Origin: Lonepinella koalarum
Lineage (GTDB): Bacteria; Pseudomonadota; Gammaproteobacteria; Enterobacterales; Pasteurellaceae
Length of the DNA stretch: 64,000 bases
Direction: 5' to 3'
Assembly: GCF_042926695.1 (NCBI RefSeq)
Contig: NZ_CP170642.1
Location: 930,001 to 994,000, forward strand
The notes under the pieces were generated by a model, which had not been told where the DNA came from, made no database searches, and saw only the letters and a program-made list of their open reading frames with translations. Each line of letters starts with the position of its first letter. Positions within the stretch are counted from its first letter, which is position 1. The translations under genes were made by a program, and so were the position numbers. This document shows, piece after piece, positions 40,988 through 50,473 of the stretch.

Positions 40988-41096
40988 ACGATACCTCTAA
41001 TTTGGTCTAATGACAAAACAACAAGATGAATAATCTTGTTACCTACTTATATAGTTAAGGATTTTTTTATTTTATGCAATCAGTAAATGTCCAAAA

Positions 41097-41112
41097 TTCG
41101 ACATAGATCACA
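41097..41112. promoter_or_regulatory. CRP-like half-conserved site between cspD and asnS
   Basis: TTCGA-CATAGA-TCACA has a perfect right half-site and 3 of 5 matches on the left. It lies 110 bases upstream of cspD and 160 upstream of asnS. Confidence 0.35.
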
Positions 41113-41270
41113 AAAATTTTTAGCTTAATCTGTTCAGCAAAATCAAAAAGTAATTGATATAGGGTTATTTAGTAATATATTTGAATGGATTTTTTGGTAA
41201 ATCAATGAATTTAATGTAAACTAAGCAGACTTTTTTATAATTAATTCTTTTTGGATTTCGGAGATTAAAA

Positions 41271-42674
41271 ATGACAAAAATAGCATCAATTGCTGATGTG
41301 TTACAAGGTAAAATAGCGATCGGTGAAAGTGTAACCGTACGTGGTTGGGTGCGTACTCGCCGTGATTCTAAAGCAGGACTTTCTTTTCTTGCGGTTTATG
41401 ATGGTTCTTGTTTTGCCCCCATTCAGGCGATCGTCAATAACGATATTGCAAATTATGAAAATGAAGTATTACATTTAACCACGGGCTGTTCAGTGATTGT
41501 CACGGGAACCGTTGTAGAATCACCTGCCGAAGGTCAAGCGGTCGAATTACAAACTCAAACAGTTAAAGTGGCTGGTTGGGTGGAAGATCCAGATACTTAC
41601 CCAATGGCGGCTAAACGTCATTCCATTGAATACTTACGAGAGGTTGCACATTTACGCCCACGTACTAATATTATCGGTGCCGTAGCTCGTGTTCGTCACT
41701 GTTTAGCACAAGCCATTCACCGTTTCTTCCATGAACAAGGTTTTTTCTGGGTCGCCAGTCCAATTATCACCGCATCTGATACCGAAGGTGCGGGCGAAAT
41801 GTTCCGTATTTCTACCCTTGACTTAGAAAATTTACCTCGTAACGATAAAGGTGCGGTGGATTTTTCACAAGATTTTTTTGGACGTGAATCCTTTTTAACC
41901 GTATCAGGTCAATTAAATGCAGAAACTTACGCTTGTGCATTAAGTAAAGTTTATACGTTCGGTCCAACATTCCGTGCAGAAAATTCTAATACTACTCGTC
42001 ATTTAGCTGAATTTTGGATGATGGAACCTGAAGTGGCATTTGCGGATTTAAATGATAATGCTAAATTAGCCGAAGATATGTTGAAATATGTGTTCCGTGC
42101 GGTACTTGCAGAACGCCGTGATGATTTAGAATTTTTTGCTAAACACATTGATAAAGATGTCATCACGCGTTTAGAAAATTTTGTGAGTTCTGATTTTGCT
42201 CAAATTGATTACACCGATGCTATTGAGGTGTTATTACAATCAGGTAAGAAATTTGAATTTCCAGTGTCTTGGGGGATCGACTTATCTTCGGAACATGAAC
42301 GTTATTTAGCCGAAGAACATTTTAAATCCCCTGTGGTGGTAAAAAACTATCCAAAAGATATTAAAGCGTTCTATATGCGTTTAAATGATGACGGCAAAAC
42401 CGTGGCAGCGATGGACGTATTAGCGCCAGGAATCGGCGAAATTATCGGCGGTTCACAACGTGAAGAACGTTTAGACGTATTAGATAAACGTATGCAAGAA
42501 ATGGGCTTAAATCCTGAAGATTACTGGTGGTATCGTGATTTACGTCGTTATGGTACCGTACCACATGCTGGCTTTGGATTAGGTTTTGAACGTTTAATCG
42601 TTTATGTCACTGGTGTACAAAATATCCGTGATGTGATTCCTTTCCCAAGATCACCAAGAAATGCGAGTTTCTAA
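41271..42674 (+). CDS. asnS: Asparaginyl-tRNA synthetase
   Basis: A 467-aa class IIb synthetase (E. coli 466 aa) with N-terminal OB-fold anticodon-binding domain (VRGWVRTRRDSKAG), catalytic motif 2 FGPTFRAENSNTTRHLAEFWM and motif 3 HAGFGLGFERLIVYVTG. It charges tRNA-Asn, so the organism need not use the transamidation route. RBS cggag lies 9 bases before ATG 41271. It is followed by a convergent-gene terminator shared with cysB. Confidence 0.97.
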   Translation: MTKIASIADVLQGKIAIGESVTVRGWVRTRRDSKAGLSFLAVYDGSCFAPIQAIVNNDIANYENEVLHLTTGCSVIVTGTVVESPAEGQAVELQTQTVKVAGWVEDPDTYPMAAKRHSIEYLREVAHLRPRTNIIGAVARVRHCLAQAIHRFFHEQGFFWVASPIITASDTEGAGEMFRISTLDLENLPRNDKGAVDFSQDFFGRESFLTVSGQLNAETYACALSKVYTFGPTFRAENSNTTRHLAEFWMMEPEVAFADLNDNAKLAEDMLKYVFRAVLAERRDDLEFFAKHIDKDVITRLENFVSSDFAQIDYTDAIEVLLQSGKKFEFPVSWGIDLSSEHERYLAEEHFKSPVVVKNYPKDIKAFYMRLNDDGKTVAAMDVLAPGIGEIIGGSQREERLDVLDKRMQEMGLNPEDYWWYRDLRRYGTVPHAGFGLGFERLIVYVTGVQNIRDVIPFPRSPRNASF

Positions 42675-42689
42675 ATATAGACATATAAT

Positions 42690-42713
42690 TATGGTGCGTA
42701 AAAACGCACCATA
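42690..42713. terminator. Bidirectional terminator between asnS and cysB
   Basis: TATGGTGCGT and ACGCACCATA form a perfect 10-bp stem with loop AAAA, followed by an AT-rich tail. Confidence 0.75.
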
Positions 42714-42717
42714 CATT

Positions 42718-43689
42718 TTATCTATTCTCTAGCTCCACTCCTTCAAACAGGCGTTTTACCGCATTATTATCATGCATAGTTTCTGCTTTTTCCACTAAAC
42801 TACGTGTTAAGTGAGGTGAAAAATAATGAATAAAATCATACATGTAATTACGTAAAAAAGTGCTGTGTTTAAAGGCTATTTGTGTCATGCTAGGATTAAA
42901 CAAATGGCTTGCATCAATAGCAACTAAATCGGAATCCGCTTCTGTATGCGCCATAGCAGCAATAATACCAACACCTAAGCCTAGTCGTACATAGGTTTTA
43001 ATGACATCCGCATCAGTTGCCGTAAATACGATATTAGGTAAAATCCCCTCACTATTAAAAGCATAATCTAAATCAGAAACGCCAGTAAATCCAAAAGTAT
43101 AGGTGATTAATGGATGTTTACCCAATTCTGCAATGGTTAAATCTTTTACCTTCGCTAATGGATGATCTTTTTTCACTACCACAGATCGATTCCAGAAATA
43201 ACAAGGTAACAACACCAAATCATCAAATAAATATTGTGCTTCGGTAGTAATCGCTAAATCCACTTCGCCGGATAATAACGCATCATAAATTTGATTTGGC
43301 GATCCTTGATGAACGTGTAAGCTCACATCTGGATATTGTTTAGAAAAACGTTCAATTACTGCTGGCAGCATATAACGTGCCTGCGTGTTTGTAGTCGCAA
43401 TTCGCAACACACCATGATTTGGTTGAGTATATTCATCAGCAATAGCTCGAATAGCTTGGGTCTTTACCAACAACTCACGAGCAATCCCAATAATTTTTTT
43501 GCCCGCTGGCGTAATGGCTTTAATATGCTTTCCATTCCGCTCGAAAATTTCGAGCCCAAGTTCCTCTTCTAACAAACGCACTTGTTTACTAATCCCCGGT
43601 TGAGACGTATAAAGTGCTGCAGATGCTTCGGTAACATTTAAATTTTGATTAACAATTTCGACAATATAACGTAGTTGTTGAATTTTCAT
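42718..43689 (-). CDS. cysB: LysR-type regulator CysB
   Basis: A 323-aa LysR-family activator of sulfate assimilation and cysteine synthesis, responding to N-acetylserine. The N-terminal helix-turn-helix has ASAALYTSQPGISKQVRLLEEE, the co-inducer domain contains TTNTQARYMLP and GLGVGIIAAMA, and length matches E. coli CysB (324 aa). The order cysB-rluB-yciO matches H. influenzae. ATG 43689 is the family start; RBS agag is modest. Confidence 0.94.
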   Translation of the reverse strand: MKIQQLRYIVEIVNQNLNVTEASAALYTSQPGISKQVRLLEEELGLEIFERNGKHIKAITPAGKKIIGIARELLVKTQAIRAIADEYTQPNHGVLRIATTNTQARYMLPAVIERFSKQYPDVSLHVHQGSPNQIYDALLSGEVDLAITTEAQYLFDDLVLLPCYFWNRSVVVKKDHPLAKVKDLTIAELGKHPLITYTFGFTGVSDLDYAFNSEGILPNIVFTATDADVIKTYVRLGLGVGIIAAMAHTEADSDLVAIDASHLFNPSMTQIAFKHSTFLRNYMYDFIHYFSPHLTRSLVEKAETMHDNNAVKRLFEGVELENR

Positions 43690-43725
43690 AAAAATTTCTC
43701 TTTAACGAATTCTACTCTTAATTTG

Positions 43726-44874
43726 CTAGGATTTTTTATAACGCTTATTAATGTCGCTATAACGTTTTACCGCTTTACGAATTTTTCCAGTATTCGCTCG
43801 GCGTTTGGTTTGTGTCATATCTAATTTCGTTTCCGTTTCAGGCGGTAACCCCACTAATTCACGTAAATAATTGACATTAACTAAATCCATTTCTTCCCAA
43901 CCTCCACGTGGCAAAGATTTCATTAATTTAATATTTCCATAACGAATACGAATTAAACGGCTGACTTGAATCCCTTGACTTTCCCATAATCGACGAACTT
44001 CACGATTACGCCCCTCCATTAAGGTAACATCAAACCATTGATTTAATCCTGTCCCCCCCATGGATTTAATGTTCTTAAAGCTTGCCAAACCATCTTCCAA
44101 TTGTACCCCTTTACGCAAACGAGCAATCATGGCATCATCCACTTCACCAAATACACGTACTGAATATTCACGTTCCACTTCTTGGCTTGGATGCATTAAC
44201 CGATTTGCCAGCTCACCATCAGTAGTAAACAATAATAAACCGGATGTATTAATATCTAAACGTCCAACCGAAATCCAGCGAGAACCTGATAAGCGTGGTA
44301 AACGATCAAATACGGTGGCACGCCCCTCCGGGTCATTGCGAGTACACAACTCCCCTTCTGGTTTGTAATACATCAATACTCGGCATACTTCTTTTTGCAC
44401 TGCAGTTAAATTAATTAAATTGCCATCAATACGAATTTTTAATCCTGAATGAACTGTGACGCGGTCACCAAGTGTTGCGATTTTACCGTCAACACTTACT
44501 CGCCCTGCTGCAATAATCGTTTCAATTTCACGGCGAGAACCTTGTCCTGCATTGGCTAAAATCTTTTGTAATTTTTCCCCAGCCACCGTTGGTTTTTTCT
44601 CCGCCATTGCTACTGGCTTTGGTTTACGCATAGGCAATGGTTTACGTTCGAAAGGAGCTTGCTCATTTTTGCTAGCACTATTTTTTGAAAGACCCGTTCG
44701 AGCATAATGAGTTTTTTCTGAATGCCCTTTTTCAGCACGATTTCTATCATTGTGATCATTGTCATTACGACCTTTTTCACTGCTAAAACGAGAATTGAAC
44801 TGCGGTGATTTTTCAACCTTTTTAGTTGAACGTTCTGTTGAGCGAAATGGTGATTTCGCAGTTTGAAATTTCAT
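43726..44874 (-). CDS. rluB: 23S rRNA pseudouridine 2605 synthase
   Basis: A 382-aa RsuA/RluB-family pseudouridine synthase. Residues 1-95 are a low-complexity, Lys/Arg/Asn/Ser-rich tail, probably disordered. The S4 RNA-binding domain (EKLQKILANAGQGSRREIE) follows, then the catalytic core with the Asp in GRLDINTSGLLLFT and the C-terminal motif GRNREVRRLWESQG. A Lys/Arg-rich end (KRRANTGKIRKAVKRYS) closes it. ATG 44874 has aaggaa 6 bases upstream, preferred over a start at 44910. Closely spaced after yciO. Confidence 0.9.
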   Translation of the reverse strand: MKFQTAKSPFRSTERSTKKVEKSPQFNSRFSSEKGRNDNDHNDRNRAEKGHSEKTHYARTGLSKNSASKNEQAPFERKPLPMRKPKPVAMAEKKPTVAGEKLQKILANAGQGSRREIETIIAAGRVSVDGKIATLGDRVTVHSGLKIRIDGNLINLTAVQKEVCRVLMYYKPEGELCTRNDPEGRATVFDRLPRLSGSRWISVGRLDINTSGLLLFTTDGELANRLMHPSQEVEREYSVRVFGEVDDAMIARLRKGVQLEDGLASFKNIKSMGGTGLNQWFDVTLMEGRNREVRRLWESQGIQVSRLIRIRYGNIKLMKSLPRGGWEEMDLVNVNYLRELVGLPPETETKLDMTQTKRRANTGKIRKAVKRYSDINKRYKKS

Positions 44875-44925
44875 AAATGTTTCCTTTATTGTCACTTTCC
44901 CAAGCGTCATTATAAAATAAGATAA

Positions 44926-45549
44926 TTAAATAAATGGTGTTACTGAACCACTACCTTCTCGCAAAATAACAGGTGTTTCATCTGTTAAATCCACAACTGT
45001 TGTCGGTTCTTGACCTAAATAACCGCCATGAATAATCAAATCCACTTGACGTTCTAAACGATCACGAATTTCTTCCGGATCCGATTGTGTAATATGTTCT
45101 TCTTTTGGCAGCATCAATGAGCAAGATAAAATCGGCTCACCCAAGGCTTTCAATAAATCTAAAGCAATTTGATTATCTGGCACACGAATGCCGATAGTTT
45201 TACGTTTTGATGTCATTAAACGACGTGGTAATTCTTTGGTGGCCGTTAAAATAAAGGTATAACGTCCAGGGGTATTATTTTTAATCAAACGATAAGCCAC
45301 ATTATTCACCGTAGCATAATGGGATAATTCCGATAAATCACTGCACACCAAAGTAAAGTTATGTCCTTCGGGTAACTGACGAATTGCCACAATACGATCC
45401 ATCGCATGCTTATCTCCTAACATACAACCTAACGCATAACCAGAATCGGTTGGATAAACAATCACTCCACCATTGCGCAAAATTTCCACCGCTTGATTAA
45501 TCAACCTCATTTGTGGATTTTCAGGATGGACATAAAAAAACTGACTCAT
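44926..45549 (-). CDS. yciO: YciO, Sua5/YrdC-family protein
   Basis: A 207-aa YrdC-domain protein of the YciO subgroup (E. coli 206 aa). YPTDSGYALGC, RQLPEGHNFTL and PGRYTFILTA correspond to the nucleotide/threonylcarbamoyl-binding surface. Sua5/TsaC relatives make threonylcarbamoyl-AMP for tRNA t6A; YciO has weaker or uncertain activity. It is upstream of rluB, as in H. influenzae. Confidence 0.9.
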   Translation of the reverse strand: MSQFFYVHPENPQMRLINQAVEILRNGGVIVYPTDSGYALGCMLGDKHAMDRIVAIRQLPEGHNFTLVCSDLSELSHYATVNNVAYRLIKNNTPGRYTFILTATKELPRRLMTSKRKTIGIRVPDNQIALDLLKALGEPILSCSLMLPKEEHITQSDPEEIRDRLERQVDLIIHGGYLGQEPTTVVDLTDETPVILREGSGSVTPFI

Positions 45550-45728
45550 TGTATTTCCATTGTAATTAATATAAAAATTAGTTAAGTATTATATCGCATT
45601 GTTATATGATTTTGATAGTTTTATATCCATTCATTGCGTTGTTACACTCATTTTTTACCCTTTTAAAGGGATGGTTTGAGGTTTTTTGCTTCTAACGACC
45701 TGATTACTTGAAAAATCTCTAAATCCAT

Positions 45729-45744
45729 CCGCAATCGTTTGCTC
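45729..45744. promoter_or_regulatory. PUR box upstream of purE
   Basis: CCGCAATCGTTTGCTC fits the 16-bp PurR operator (ANGCAAACGTTTGCNT) with the CGTTTGC half intact and one mismatch in the GCAAAC half. It is 70 bases upstream of purE. Its regulator, purR, is also in this window. Confidence 0.75.
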
Positions 45745-45813
45745 AAAATATTAAAATTATGCTATTCTACCCCACGTTTTTTACTATTCATATTTTTCTA
45801 ATGGAAACTCAAA

Positions 45814-46311
45814 ATGTCTAATCAACATCCACAAATTGCCATTGTTATGGGCTCCCAAAGTGACTGGGCGACAATGCAGGAAGCTAGCCAAATTTTAGAT
45901 CAATTACAGCTACCGTATCATGTTGAAGTGGTATCCGCTCACCGCACGCCAGATAAACTGTTTAGCTTTGCTGAAACTGCTGAACAAAAGGGCTATAAAG
46001 TGATTATTGCTGGAGCAGGAGGAGCCGCTCATTTACCGGGAATGCTTGCCGCTAAAACCCTGATTCCTGTATTGGGTGTGCCTGTTAAAAGCTCAATGTT
46101 AAGTGGCGTGGATAGCCTGTATTCTATTGTCCAAATGCCAAAAGGGATTCCAGTAGGCACATTAGCTATTGGACCGGCTGGTGCGGCTAATGCGGGATTA
46201 TTGGCAGCTCAAATTTTAGCCGCTTGGGATACCGAATTGTCAATTCGTTTAAAAGCATTCCGTGACAAACAAACCAAGGTGGTGTTGGATAATCCCGATC
46301 CAAGAAATTGA
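45814..46311 (+). CDS. purE: N5-carboxyaminoimidazole ribonucleotide mutase
   Basis: A 165-aa class I PurE, converting N5-CAIR to CAIR in purine synthesis. The phosphate loop GSQSDW is at residues 13-18, VVSAHRTPDKLF carries the active-site His, and AGAGGAAHLPGM is the substrate loop. Length is typical (E. coli 169 aa). purK, the partner making N5-CAIR, follows. A PUR box lies upstream. Confidence 0.96.
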   Translation: MSNQHPQIAIVMGSQSDWATMQEASQILDQLQLPYHVEVVSAHRTPDKLFSFAETAEQKGYKVIIAGAGGAAHLPGMLAAKTLIPVLGVPVKSSMLSGVDSLYSIVQMPKGIPVGTLAIGPAGAANAGLLAAQILAAWDTELSIRLKAFRDKQTKVVLDNPDPRN

Positions 46312-46319
46312 TTAATTTT

Positions 46320-46356
46320 AACCGCACTTTGTATAATGAAAAGTGCGGTGTTTTTT
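46320..46356 (+). terminator. Uptake-signal hairpin with U-tract between purE and purK
   Basis: ACCGCACTTT (46321-46330) and AAAGTGCGGT (46340-46349) form a 10-bp stem followed by GTTTTTTG. It lies inside the purE-purK gap of 57 bases, so it could reduce read-through into purK. Confidence 0.75.
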
Positions 46357-46368
46357 GAGATTTTTACT

Positions 46369-47448
46369 ATGCAACAAAGTACTTTATATCCCACTATTTA
46401 TATTTTAGGCAATGGTCAACTTGGGCGTATGTTGCGTTATGCTGGAGCACCTTTAGATATTAATGTCGAACCATTAGACTTTAACGCTCCCCTATTTGAT
46501 TTGCCGAAAAATGCCATTATTACCGCAGAAATTGAACGTTGGGAACAAACGCCTTTAACGGAAATGCTCGGTAATCATGATAAATTTGTTAATCAAAAAG
46601 TGTTTGCGACGACAGCGGATCGTTTTTCCCAAAAATCCCTGTTAGATGAATTAAATCTACCGACGTCCCCTTGGGGGTTAATCAAAAGTGCGGTGGATTT
46701 TAATGATATTTTTGCGCATATAGGGGAAAAAATCGTGGTGAAACGTCGCACTGGAGGTTATGATGGACGTGGACAATGGATTATCACCCGACAAAATCAA
46801 AATGTCATTACAAATGACTTATTCGGCGAGGTGATTGCGGAAAAATTTATTCCCTTTGACGGTGAAGTGTCCATTGTAGGCGCAAGATTCCGCAATGGCG
46901 AAACACGTTTTTATCCTGTCACTCATAATTTACAGCAAAACGGTATTTTACGTTATAGCGTTGCTGACAATTCAAATGCTCATTTACAATCAACAGCCGA
47001 ACAAATGCTTGGTAAAGTAATGTGTAAATTGGATTATATCGGCGTCATGGCAATGGAATGTTTTGTGGTAAATAATCAATTATTAATCAATGAATTAGCA
47101 CCACGCGTACATAACAGTGGACATTGGACACAACTGGGATGTTCCATTAGCCAATTTGAATTACACTTGCGTGCGTTGTTAGATTTACCAACGCCTAAAT
47201 TAGAAGTCTTTGCACCAAGTGTGATGGTCAATTTAATCGGTACAGCACATAATCCACAATGGTTAAACACGCCTTTTAGTCAAGTCCATTGGTATGGCAA
47301 AGAAGTGCGAGCGGGACGAAAAGTAGGGCATATTAATTTGACTCATATTGATAAAAACCAATTAATCGCTCAACTAAATAAATTACGTACGGAATTACCA
47401 GAAGATTATCACTCTGGTTTAGAGTGGACGATTGAAAAATTAAAATAA
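46369..47448 (+). CDS. purK: N5-carboxyaminoimidazole ribonucleotide synthase
   Basis: A 359-aa ATP-grasp enzyme making N5-CAIR from AIR, bicarbonate and ATP. The N-terminal ILGNGQLGRML loop, KRRTGGYDGRGQW phosphate loop and NELAPRVHNSGHWT metal/substrate motif are all present. ATG 46369 (MQQSTLYPT) is the family start; the open frame from 46336 is inside the preceding hairpin. RBS gag is weak. Another uptake signal lies within it near 46687. Confidence 0.95.
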   Translation: MQQSTLYPTIYILGNGQLGRMLRYAGAPLDINVEPLDFNAPLFDLPKNAIITAEIERWEQTPLTEMLGNHDKFVNQKVFATTADRFSQKSLLDELNLPTSPWGLIKSAVDFNDIFAHIGEKIVVKRRTGGYDGRGQWIITRQNQNVITNDLFGEVIAEKFIPFDGEVSIVGARFRNGETRFYPVTHNLQQNGILRYSVADNSNAHLQSTAEQMLGKVMCKLDYIGVMAMECFVVNNQLLINELAPRVHNSGHWTQLGCSISQFELHLRALLDLPTPKLEVFAPSVMVNLIGTAHNPQWLNTPFSQVHWYGKEVRAGRKVGHINLTHIDKNQLIAQLNKLRTELPEDYHSGLEWTIEKLK

Positions 47449-47596
47449 TTTAATTTTGCACCGCAGTTTTTAGACTTTACCAAATTCAGTAGTAAAATGG
47501 TTATACCTGATGGAATAACTACTTGCAATTTTAGGCTATACAGAGTATAAATTTTAACATATTAACAAAACATTTACATTTAAAAGGACAACAACT

Positions 47597-48787
47597 ATGT
47601 TTGAACATATTACTCCGGCGCCTGCCGATCCTATTTTAGGCTTAGGCGAGGCATTTAAATCAGAAAATCGTGCCAATAAAATTAATTTAGGTATCGGTGT
47701 TTATAAAGATGCCAAAGGCACTACGCCGATTATGCAAGCCGTTAAAGAAGCGGAAAAACGTCTATTTGACATCGAAACCACGAAAAACTATTTAGCCATT
47801 GACGGCGTAGCAGACTTCAATGAACGCACAAAAATTTTGTTATTTGGTGAAGGTTCAGACCTCATTAAGGACCGTCGTGCAAAAACGGTACAAAGTCTTG
47901 GCGGTACTGGGGCTTTACGTATTGCCGCAGAATTTATTAAACGCCAAACTAAAGCACAAAATGTCTGGATTAGCTCGCCAACATGGCCAAATCACAACGC
48001 GATTTTTAATGCTGTCGGTATCACGATTCGTGAATATCGTTACTATGATGCAGAACGTAAAGTGTTAGACTGGGATAATTTAATTGCCGATTTAACTCAT
48101 GCGAGCGAAGGTGATGTGGTATTGTTACATGGTTGCTGTCATAACCCAACAGGAATTGATCCAACGCCAGCACAATGGAAACAATTAGCGGAGATGTCAG
48201 CTAAAAACGGTTGGTTGCCATTGTTTGACTTCGCCTATCAAGGTTTAGGCAACGGTTTAGATGAAGATGCTGTAGGGTTACGTACTTTTGCGGCAAACCA
48301 TAAAGAATTATTAGTTGCCAGTTCTTACTCTAAAAACTTTGGTTTATATAACGAACGTGTTGGTGCATTTACGTTGGTGGCTGAAAATGAACAAATTGCT
48401 GCCACAGCTTTAACTCAAGTTAAAACTATTGTACGTACACTCTACTCTAACCCAGCTTCACATGGGGCTGCAACGGTCGCTGTCGTATTAGCTGATCCAG
48501 TATTACGTAAACAATGGGAAGATGAATTAACTGAAATGCGTAATCGTATTAAAGCAATGCGAACAAAATTTGTAGCATTACTGAAAGAATTTGGCGCAAA
48601 CCAAGACTTTGGCTTTATTACGCAACAAAATGGGATGTTCTCTTTCAGTGGCTTAAATGCCTCTCAAGTAGATCGCTTAAAAGATGAATTTGCAATTTAT
48701 GCGGTACGTTCTGGTCGTATTAATGTAGCGGGTATTACCGAAGATAATATTCGTCATTTGTGTGAGAGTATTGTGAAAGTGCTTTAA
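47597..48787 (+). CDS. aspC: Aspartate aminotransferase
   Basis: A 396-aa class I PLP aminotransferase linking glutamate and oxaloacetate to aspartate. The PLP lysine is Lys246 in SSYSKNFGLYNERVG; CHNPTGIDP and the C-terminal FSFSGL substrate region match E. coli AspC (396 aa) more than TyrB. RBS aagga is 9 bases before ATG 47597. It stands alone with a strong terminator. Confidence 0.95.
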   Translation: MFEHITPAPADPILGLGEAFKSENRANKINLGIGVYKDAKGTTPIMQAVKEAEKRLFDIETTKNYLAIDGVADFNERTKILLFGEGSDLIKDRRAKTVQSLGGTGALRIAAEFIKRQTKAQNVWISSPTWPNHNAIFNAVGITIREYRYYDAERKVLDWDNLIADLTHASEGDVVLLHGCCHNPTGIDPTPAQWKQLAEMSAKNGWLPLFDFAYQGLGNGLDEDAVGLRTFAANHKELLVASSYSKNFGLYNERVGAFTLVAENEQIAATALTQVKTIVRTLYSNPASHGAATVAVVLADPVLRKQWEDELTEMRNRIKAMRTKFVALLKEFGANQDFGFITQQNGMFSFSGLNASQVDRLKDEFAIYAVRSGRINVAGITEDNIRHLCESIVKVL

Positions 48788-48810
48788 TATATTTCATTCA
48801 TCATTGTTAT

Positions 48811-48848
48811 AATGAAAGCGAACCCTATGTGTTCGCTTTCATTTTTTA
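48811..48848 (+). terminator. Rho-independent terminator of aspC
   Basis: AATGAAAGCGAAC and GTTCGCTTTCATT pair perfectly over a 6-nt loop, followed by TTTTT. Confidence 0.9.
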
Positions 48849-48904
48849 TATTTCACAACAACGGTACTATTTATTAGCGACCAAAAGTCATTAGCCAATA
48901 AAAA

Positions 48905-48924
48905 AGGACGCTTCACAGCGTCCT
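48905..48924 (-). terminator. Rho-independent terminator of rplT
   Basis: AGGACGC and GCGTCCT enclose a 6-nt loop; on the minus strand the stem is followed by TTTTTT. It lies 21 bases after the rplT stop. Confidence 0.85.
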
Positions 48925-48944
48925 AATTTTCTATTCTTTAAAAA

Positions 48945-49298
48945 CTAAAGAGCAGATTTTGCTTTTTCAACTAAAGCAGCAAAAGCGACTTTATCGAATA
49001 CAGCGATGTCAGCTAAAATCTTACGATCGATTTCAACAGAAGCTTTTTTCAAGCCGTTGATGAATTTGCTGTAAGATAAACCGTTTTGACGAGCGGCAGC
49101 GTTGATACGTGCAATCCATAATTGACGGAATTGACGTTTACGTTGACGGCGGTCACGGTAAGCATATTGACCAGCTTTAATCACTGCTTGGAAAGCAACA
49201 CGATACACACGTGAACGTGCACCATAATAACCTTTAGCGGCCTTAAGAACTTTCTTATGACGCGCCCTTGCAATAACACCACGTTTTACACGAGCCAT
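48945..49298 (-). CDS. rplT: 50S ribosomal protein L20
   Basis: A 117-aa L20, a 23S rRNA-binding early assembly protein that also represses its own operon. The family signature [23 protein letters not shown] is intact and length matches E. coli (118 aa). It follows rpmI by 54 bases. Confidence 0.98.
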
Positions 49299-49352
49299 TA
49301 TTTAATCTCCTAATGTATATGTTAACTAAAATTTACTAATGAACGCTTATGC

Positions 49353-49550
49353 TTATACGTATGGCAAGCACGCTACAACTAAAACTTGATCAGCTTTCGC
49401 AACCATGGATTTATGACGTAGATGACGTTTACGTTTAGTAGTTTTCTTAGTCAAAATATGACGTAAGTGAGATTGTTTACGCTTGAAACCGCCAGAAGCT
49501 GTTTTCTTGAAACGCTTCGCAGCACCACGTACTGTTTTAATTTTAGGCAT
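49353..49550 (-). CDS. rpmI: 50S ribosomal protein L35
   Basis: A 65-aa, very basic L35 with the family pattern [20 protein letters not shown] and [17 protein letters not shown]. It lies between infC and rplT in the conserved infC-rpmI-rplT order. The 219-base gap to infC holds a terminator and a leader hairpin. Confidence 0.97.
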
Positions 49551-49692
49551 TGTTTAAAAACTCCGCATTGTTTTGTTTAAAAAAGATAAATAGGCGAATA
49601 TCTTGTTATATTGTTTGCAATATTTCAGACACTACTTGTAAAGCTCTTATTTATCACGTTATTCACAGAAATTTTCATCTCTGTTTTCCATA

Positions 49693-49727
49693 AAAGCCAT
49701 CAGGCTGCTGAGTGTGCCTGATAAGCT
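49693..49727 (-). promoter_or_regulatory. Leader stem-loop upstream of rpmI-rplT (probable L20 control region)
   Basis: On the minus strand TATCAGGC and GCCTGATG form a stem extended by AAAGC/GGCTTTT, about 150 bases before the rpmI start. L20 represses rpmI-rplT through structured leaders in this position in gammaproteobacteria. The tail TTTT also allows an attenuator reading. Confidence 0.5.
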
Positions 49728-49732
49728 TTAGA

Positions 49733-49769
49733 TTTTTTATTGAATAGATCTGCTCAATTCAATAAAAAA
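49733..49769 (-). terminator. Terminator just after infC
   Basis: TTTTTATTGAAT and ATTCAATAAAAA are perfect 12-bp complements about 11 nt apart, starting next to the infC stop. In enterobacteria transcription continues past this gap in part, so it may be leaky. Confidence 0.65.
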
Positions 49770-50309
49770 TTATTTCTTCTTAGGTGCTAACACCATAATC
49801 GCTTGGCGACCTTCCAATTTACCCGGTGCAGATTCCACCATGGCAATTTCCGCCGTATCTTCTTTTACACGAGCCAATACATCTAAACCAATGTCTTGGT
49901 GAGCCATTTCTCGACCACGGAAACGTACAGTAATTTTAACTTTATCACCATCTTCTAAAAAACGAAGAATATTGCGTAATTTTACTTGGTAGTCACCAAT
50001 ATCAGTACCCGGGCGGAATTTAATTTCTTTCACCTGTACCACTTTTTGCTTTTTCTTCTGCTCTTTGGCGGCCTTTTCTTTTTCGTAAATAAATTTACCG
50101 TAGTTCATAATACGACAAACTGGCGGTTCAGCATTTGGGCTAATCTCAACTAAGTCTAACTCAGCTTCTTCAGCTTTTGCTAATGCTTCTTGAATTGATA
50201 CGATACCTATTTGCTCGCCATTTTGATCGGTTAGGCGAACTTCTTTAACGCGAATTTCATCATTAATACGATGAGCTCGGTTTGTCTGAACACGTTTTAC
50301 TGGTTTAAT
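49770..50309 (-). CDS. infC: Translation initiation factor IF-3, with AUU start codon
   Basis: IF-3 prevents premature 70S formation and proofreads the start codon. The conserved N-domain (VKRVQTNRAHRINDEIRVKEV), linker and C-domain (IKFRPGTDIGDYQ) are intact. The first in-frame ATG (50108) would cut off the whole N-domain. Upstream the frame reads to ATT at 50309, preceded by AGAGGA about 7 bases away, giving 179 aa (E. coli 180, which also starts AUU). IF-3 discriminates against AUU, so the gene is self-limiting, as in E. coli. Confidence 0.93.
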   Translation of the reverse strand: MKPVKRVQTNRAHRINDEIRVKEVRLTDQNGEQIGIVSIQEALAKAEEAELDLVEISPNAEPPVCRIMNYGKFIYEKEKAAKEQKKKQKVVQVKEIKFRPGTDIGDYQVKLRNILRFLEDGDKVKITVRFRGREMAHQDIGLDVLARVKEDTAEIAMVESAPGKLEGRQAIMVLAPKKK

Positions 50310-50473
50310 AGTACTATTCCTCTGGTCAATTTATTTTCACATCATACTTTTTAGCCATTAGCAGAAGATATGATTTCTTTCTTTGCTCTACATTAAGCAA
50401 AACAGACGAAATTCTACGAGATTTTTCGAATTTATGCAATAAAAGAATGCTTTTTACACATAAAAATTTGTCG

